From contig OZ020611.1 of NCBI GenBank assembly GCA_963971575.1, forward strand, positions 61,723,381 to 61,787,380: 64,000 nt of DNA, in the 5' to 3' direction. The stretch comes from Liopterus haemorrhoidalis (Eukaryota > Arthropoda > Insecta > Coleoptera > Dytiscidae). The notes beneath the pieces are model-generated. The model had not been told where the DNA came from and made no database searches. It saw only the letters and a list, made by a program, of their open reading frames with translations. Positions 62,703 through 64,000 of this stretch are shown here, in pieces; position 1 is the first letter of the stretch; every line of letters begins with the position of its first letter. The translations under genes were made by a program, and so were the position numbers.

Positions 62703-64000
62703 TTTTTATTAATATATTATATTGTATGGAAATGTAAACATATTTAATAATTAATTAACAAGTCTGAAGAAGTAAATACTTAGTGTACAAGCTGATATGT
62801 TTTAATGTATTCACAAACGTTTTCACTATTTATATTTTTCCTTTCTTGGTAAGAGCCTGATAATTACAATTTCCTGTTTTGCCAATACAAAATTTGTCAT
62901 AAAAAAGTCATCTGTATATTTTTGCTTTACATATAGGGGTTCAGATGTTCATCTGGTTAAAACATGTACCTACACATGTGATCAAAACAACCTAGTTTAT
63001 ACATTAATTTATATAAAAAGAATATAGAACTAGGCAATTAATTATAACGCCATCGGTACACATATGTTATTCTTTGGAGAATATTAATATCATTTGGAAA
63101 ATGACACTTATTATAACAAATTAAGTACTTACACAAAATTTAGTAATTCAAAATAATATTCAGTTTATATTTACGAAATCCTAAAAACAAGATAATCTTG
63201 CGTATTTTTACGTGTTCATAATAAATTTTATAGAAATTTCGTTGTGATTTTTAATCTTTATGAAACTACTCAAATATTGGACTTGTACCATAGAATATAC
63301 AATAGTTTCACTTGTCGGTTTGTTTGAAGTTGAGGAGGCAAATTTTCATGACCTTGGCTTGGCTAGGATGGTAAAGAATGCATAGTCTATTACACATATG
63401 GATACAGACGAAGCTTTATATTAGAATGGCTGAACGTAATTGACTTAATAAATAAGGTTGTAAAATTTAAATAGGGTTGTAAGTTGTAAACTAGGCAATA
63501 GAAAATATTAAAGTTTTGCATTAAGCAGGGATTTAGTTACAAAATGAAATTTAGAAATGTTGTTAAAAATTTAATTTTGACATTTATCGAAATTAGGAGT
63601 TTTGCATTTTATGACTAAAAATGAATTTTGAAAACGCTGTATACTGTTATTATTTTATGTACCTAGTACTAAAACTATTGCAAGTAGTACAATAATAAAG
63701 TAGGAATATTATTTAAGAGAAGCTAGATATTAATTTTCTTTGAATTATCAATTTCATTTAAGTAAGTAAATATTATATAATAAAAAAATGCATATAAAAA
63801 AACAAAAATGGAATAGCAATAAATATAAATTCACTGTATTGACTAATAATCCAAATTGACAATTAATCCAAATAGAAACACAATAATTCTCGCTGAACTT
63901 TACTATCTGAATAAAGTTGACCCTTCGGTCGCAAGTTGCGCGTTTATATAACGAACCTTAAAACGTTCCATATATAGTAAAGGAGAATTTACTTGACAGA
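62703..64000. other. No gene recognised
   Basis: AT-rich single-copy-looking DNA. No domain, TIR pair, tandem array or RNA gene found. Confidence 0.45.

Overview
This window looks like gene-poor, AT-rich repeat DNA from an arthropod, most likely an insect. I found no host gene that I would defend. The evidence is DD34D mariner and Tc1-like transposases, a Copia-type LTR element, jockey/CR1/R1-like non-LTR retrotransposons, many hAT- and PIF/Harbinger-type non-autonomous elements, and no bacterial operon, ribosome binding site or CRISPR array. The species cannot be named from this sequence.

Layout. 1-21 kb holds short TIR elements with readable target-site duplications: hAT-like 8 bp, Harbinger-like 3 bp, TA and 9 bp. 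Between them are degenerate interspersed families, called here R1 to R6. At 17.4-19.4 kb a Harbinger element has been entered by three other elements. At 19.8-20.6 kb a Tc1-like pseudogene is split by a 427-bp inverted-repeat element carrying two hammerhead-like motifs, with a 16-bp duplication. 21.4-25.2 kb is a 3.75-kb hAT-sized element holding a LINE fragment and a 760-bp foldback. 25.7-28.0 kb is a decayed Copia pol with one LTR. 29.1-35.8 kb is an R3 repeat whose CA microsatellite was entered by a 5.2-kb LINE (LINE-1) with a long open ORF2. 35.9-43.4 kb contains three dead mariners; two of them carry different hAT elements at the same homologous target octamer. 44.5-48.0 kb is a Tc1-like element with doubled inverted repeats, interrupted by an unclassified CCCAGCAAACAT element. 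52.5-61.5 kb is one jockey-like LINE remnant (LINE-J) split at a TA microsatellite by a 7.4-kb LTR element with almost identical LTRs; inside that element sits a CR1-like LINE (LINE-2) with a long ORF2 and an esterase-type ORF1. 61.7-64 kb has an R2 copy with a tRNA-like Pol III promoter, then featureless AT-rich DNA.

The genes do not form a pathway; the window is a stratigraphy of insertions. The candidates for real coding activity are the two LINE ORF2 proteins (31.8-34.7 kb and 56.4-59.2 kb), although both LINEs have damaged ORF1s. Many ORFs here only look open when non-ATG starts are allowed, so starts are stated cautiously. Family names R1-R6, LINE-1, LINE-2 and LINE-J are local labels for this window, not database names.
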